DNA of 35,956 nt from Priapulus caudatus. Its lineage: Eukaryota > Priapulida > Priapulimorpha > Priapulimorphida > Priapulidae. The stretch is taken from NCBI RefSeq assembly GCF_000485595.1, contig NW_014577119.1, positions 954,183 through 990,138 of the forward strand, written 5' to 3'. A program made the position numbers and the translations under genes. Under the pieces are notes generated by a model that had not been told where the DNA came from, made no database searches, and saw only the letters and a list, made by a program, of their open reading frames with translations. This document shows, in pieces, positions 33,748 to 35,956 of the stretch (position 1 is its first letter; every line of letters starts with the position of its first letter).

Positions 33748-33882
33748 CTCTCTCTCTTTCTCTCGCTCTCTCTCCCCTTCTCTCTGTATCTCGTTCTCTG
33801 TCATTCTCTCTCTTATTCTTTGTCTTTCTCTCGCTCACTCTCTCTGGTCCTCTCTCTCTCTCTCTCTCTCTTCCTCGCGCTC
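33371..33882 (+). repeat. 510-bp pyrimidine tract (CT repeats)
   Basis: The plus strand is almost pure C/T: long (CT)n runs at 33480..33515, 33541..33565 and 33707..33745 with CTCG and CTTT interruptions. It is the strand-inverted counterpart of the purine tract 2.3 kb away. Ser/Leu-rich open frames are artefacts. Confidence 0.95.
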
Positions 33883-34267
33883 CCATGCACCCTCGCCTAC
33901 GCGCTTTCCCCAACTTTCCCTTTCTCGCGCACGCCATGCGAGATGTCAATGAACTAACTTGTTTCTCCGATAGACCCGGCGCCGCTATACCCCGCACGCG
34001 TGCTGTCAGTGTCCCCCGCGTGGAATACGAAAACGAGAGAATCCACGTTCGAAACCGCTTCGGTTTTAACTTCCTGCTCTCGCGAAACGCTAGAGGGCAG
34101 ACGAACGGCGCGCAGCTGTTAATAAGAGGGCGATAGACGGAGAGAGACGACTGTCCCCACTCTCCCTCTTCCTACCTCACTCCCCGTGCTTGCAGCCGGC
34201 CGCCGCCAGGGTGCGCGGCGGCTCGGTGAGAGCTGCGTAACGGTAGAATGATCGCTCGTTGCCGCGT

Positions 34268-34301
34268 GAGAGAGAGAGAGAGAGAGATATATATATATAT
34301 G
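34268..34301. repeat. (GA)n(TA)n microsatellite
   Basis: About ten GA units run directly into seven TA units. Confidence 0.85.
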
Positions 34302-34623
34302 TGCAGACGGCGGTGAGCGTGACAGTGCGTGTTGTGGTTGAGATTGTGGCGTACGCTGCACAGGACACGAGGAGTGAGAGACAGGGAGACATGCAGACAG
34401 TGTGAACGTGAGAGAGAGAGAGAGATAGAGAAAGAAAGAATATAGTAACAAGCACGGAACAGGAGTAGAGCCGGTGCAGTAAAGCGCACGAAACGTTGCA
34501 AGGCCTAGAAAGTCAGAGATACGAATCTCATGATCAGCTGACAGCACGGCAAACTGCTGGTGAATACCGCTAACCGTCAAGGCACGGACGTAGAAGAAGA
34601 CGTCAAGTCGCCGCGCTACGAGT

Positions 34624-34709
34624 TGAGACCGCTTGAAACTCACCGCTCAGATACAGCCTGAGACCACTTGAGACCGCTTGAGACATCTTGAGACCGCTTG
34701 AGACCGCCT
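34624..34709. repeat. 10-bp tandem repeat TTGAGACCGC
   Basis: Units TTGAGACCGC, TTGAGACATC and TTGAGACCAC repeat, interrupted once by CTCACCGCTCAGATACAGCC. Confidence 0.8.
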
Positions 34710-34784
34710 TATATATATACTGCCTGAGCCAGTCTAACACAGAAGCTGTGGCAGCTGGAGATAGCGTGAGTCAGCCGGTGACAG

Positions 34785-34903
34785 CCTGAGACAGAGCCTG
34801 CGACAACCTGAGACAGAGCCTGCCACAACCTAAGACAGAGCCTGCGACAACCCGAGACAGAGTCTGCGACAACCTGAGACAGAGTCTGAGACAGAGTCTG
34901 AGA
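34785..34903. repeat. 22-bp tandem repeat CCTGAGACAGAGCCTGCGAC
   Basis: About five copies of CCTGAGACAGAGCCTGCGAC plus AA; the last copies collapse to a 12-bp CTGAGACAGAGT unit. Shares the GAGAC core with the 10-bp repeat before it. Confidence 0.85.
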
Positions 34904-35190
34904 CGCAACACGCTGTAACGCAACACGTTTCGCCGCAGCATGCTGTGACGCATTGCCCAGCGACGCAATAAGCGGCGACACCAGGTGCTGTGACGCAACA
35001 CACCGTGCGGGCATTACGCTCCGACGCAGCGCGCGGTGACGCAACACGCAGTGACGCAACAAATTGTGCGAGGCAATACGCTCCAAAGAAGTATGCTGTG
35101 ACGCATAACCCAGCGACGCAACACGCCGTGACGCAACACACCGCGAGAGACAACACGCGCACGCGCTTTACGCGTTGACGCAACACGCTT
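34902..35190. repeat. Dispersed 13-15-bp repeat GTGACGCAACACGC
   Basis: About 18 degenerate units around a GACGCAACAC core, rich in CpG. It begins exactly where the 22-bp array changes from GAGAC to GACGC. Cys/Val/Ala-rich open frames on the minus strand are by-products. Confidence 0.8.
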
Positions 35191-35326
35191 CGACGCAGAT
35201 CGCCGTGAGGAAGCATTCGCCGACGCCGGATGCGACGCGACGCGACATTGTCGCGCGCCGACAAACAATTAGTTCTCGCGAGAAGCAGCAAGCTTAATAG
35301 TATCTAAAGCCGCGACGAAGACAAAG

Positions 35327-35378
35327 ATGACCTACTATTTCCAGCCACTGTTTGACAGCGTCGACGCTACCACCGAAG
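35327..35378 (+). CDS. Possible first coding exon of an unidentified gene
   Basis: An ATG with A at -3 opens 17 codons, beginning MTYYFQPLFDSVDATTE, followed by a G and a GTGTGT donor at 35379, giving a phase-1 exon. It lies in a CpG-rich stretch downstream of several tandem arrays, as expected of a 5' UTR or promoter. I do not recognise the product, and downstream exons would lie beyond the window. It could equally be a chance open frame, as only splice and start context support it. Confidence 0.3.
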
Positions 35379-35379
35379 G

Positions 35380-35919
35380 TGTGTGTTCATACATTAGTTA
35401 ATTGTTATTCGTCTATATTCTATACCTCTACTAGCGCACCGGAGACGATGTAGCGCGCTAGCACGAACAGCTTCTTTCAGCGTGATCGTGACCAAGGATC
35501 GTTCAAGGTCGCGCGGGATGTTATCGCGTCTGCGTTGTCGCATTTAGTTAAGATTTGCGAGGCGCGATAAGTTCATAAACCTCCGGATAAATAAGTTAGC
35601 GCTGTGGTCGTGCACACGCGAGCGGCACGCACGGCGCAGGCTCTCCTCTCGTCTCCCCGCGCGTTCACTCACAGCGGATTAGCGCTGTGTTAGCGCTGCT
35701 GCGTACAGCATGCGCGTGTGTGTTTTGTTGGCTCATTACAGTGAAGCGTCGCGTTTCTTTAATTTCTCGACGTCCATTCGCGTTAAATTTGCGCGAAGTG
35801 CTGTCTGAAGGGGGTCGATAAATCTCTGGCGAGATTCAGCAGTGAAATAAGTCTTTTTTGCAACAGAAAATGGACAATGAGCAAATGGGACGCACTGGGG
35901 ATAATATATGTATATATTA

Positions 35920-35921
<2 letters not shown>
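35380..35921. other. Possible first intron, CpG-rich
   Basis: No exon recognised. CpG remains dense to about 35790, then the sequence becomes AT-rich. Confidence 0.3.

Positions 35922-35956
<35 letters not shown>
35922..35956. repeat. (AT)n microsatellite at window end
   Basis: About 18 TA units, cut by the window edge. Confidence 0.9.

Noticed and set aside
33274-34136. Ser/Leu-rich 204-219-codon open frames and their Arg/Glu complements
   Set aside because: Direct translations of CT repeats.
34709-35291. Minus-strand Cys/Ala/Val-rich open frames
   Set aside because: Periodicity follows the 13-22-bp tandem arrays; no start, splice or family support.

Overview
The window is nuclear DNA of a multicellular animal. 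It has spliced genes with GT-AG introns, Kozak-type starts, AATAAA signals, cilium and mitoribosome genes, microsatellites and many small palindromic transposons. Interstitial TTAGGG arrays (the common animal telomere unit, unlike the arthropod TTAGG) and the gene content suggest a non-arthropod invertebrate. I cannot name the species.

Three protein-coding genes can be assembled exon by exon with matching intron phases. (1) MRPS30/mL65 (+, coding 3728..8685, 5 exons, 479 aa) is a mitochondrial large-subunit ribosomal protein. (2) A CCDC87-like gene (-, coding 19561..9501, 24 exons, 820 aa) converges on it, with about 0.8 kb between the two stop codons. (3) DNAL4, an axonemal dynein light chain (-, coding 28523..26310, 3 exons, 109 aa). 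Two of the three belong to cilia or flagella. A possible first coding exon of an unidentified + strand gene lies at 35327..35378 behind a CpG-dense, repeat-rich stretch.

Layout: 1-3600 is repeats and gene-free DNA; 3.7-8.7 kb is MRPS30, whose 2.4-kb intron 2 holds a foldback and a hAT-like element; 9.5-19.6 kb is CCDC87, with a 404-bp terminal-inverted-repeat element in intron 1; 19.7-24.5 kb is a nest of foldback elements, telomere-type arrays, a 10-N assembly gap and a roughly 543-bp tandem satellite; 24.5-26.3 kb is microsatellites and unassigned DNA; 26.3-28.5 kb is DNAL4, whose intron 1 carries three palindromic elements; 28.5-35.3 kb is mostly gene-free, with a dead reverse-transcriptase fragment, a purine tract, a pyrimidine tract and three consecutive short tandem arrays.

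The most interesting content is in the mobile DNA. One family has TAGCTCTAG...CTAGAGCTA ends and 9-bp target duplications (two members, one containing two further elements). A separate pair of elements carries TTAGGG arrays between long inverted termini. No complete new enzymatic or defence system is visible, and no autonomous transposase was found in the window.
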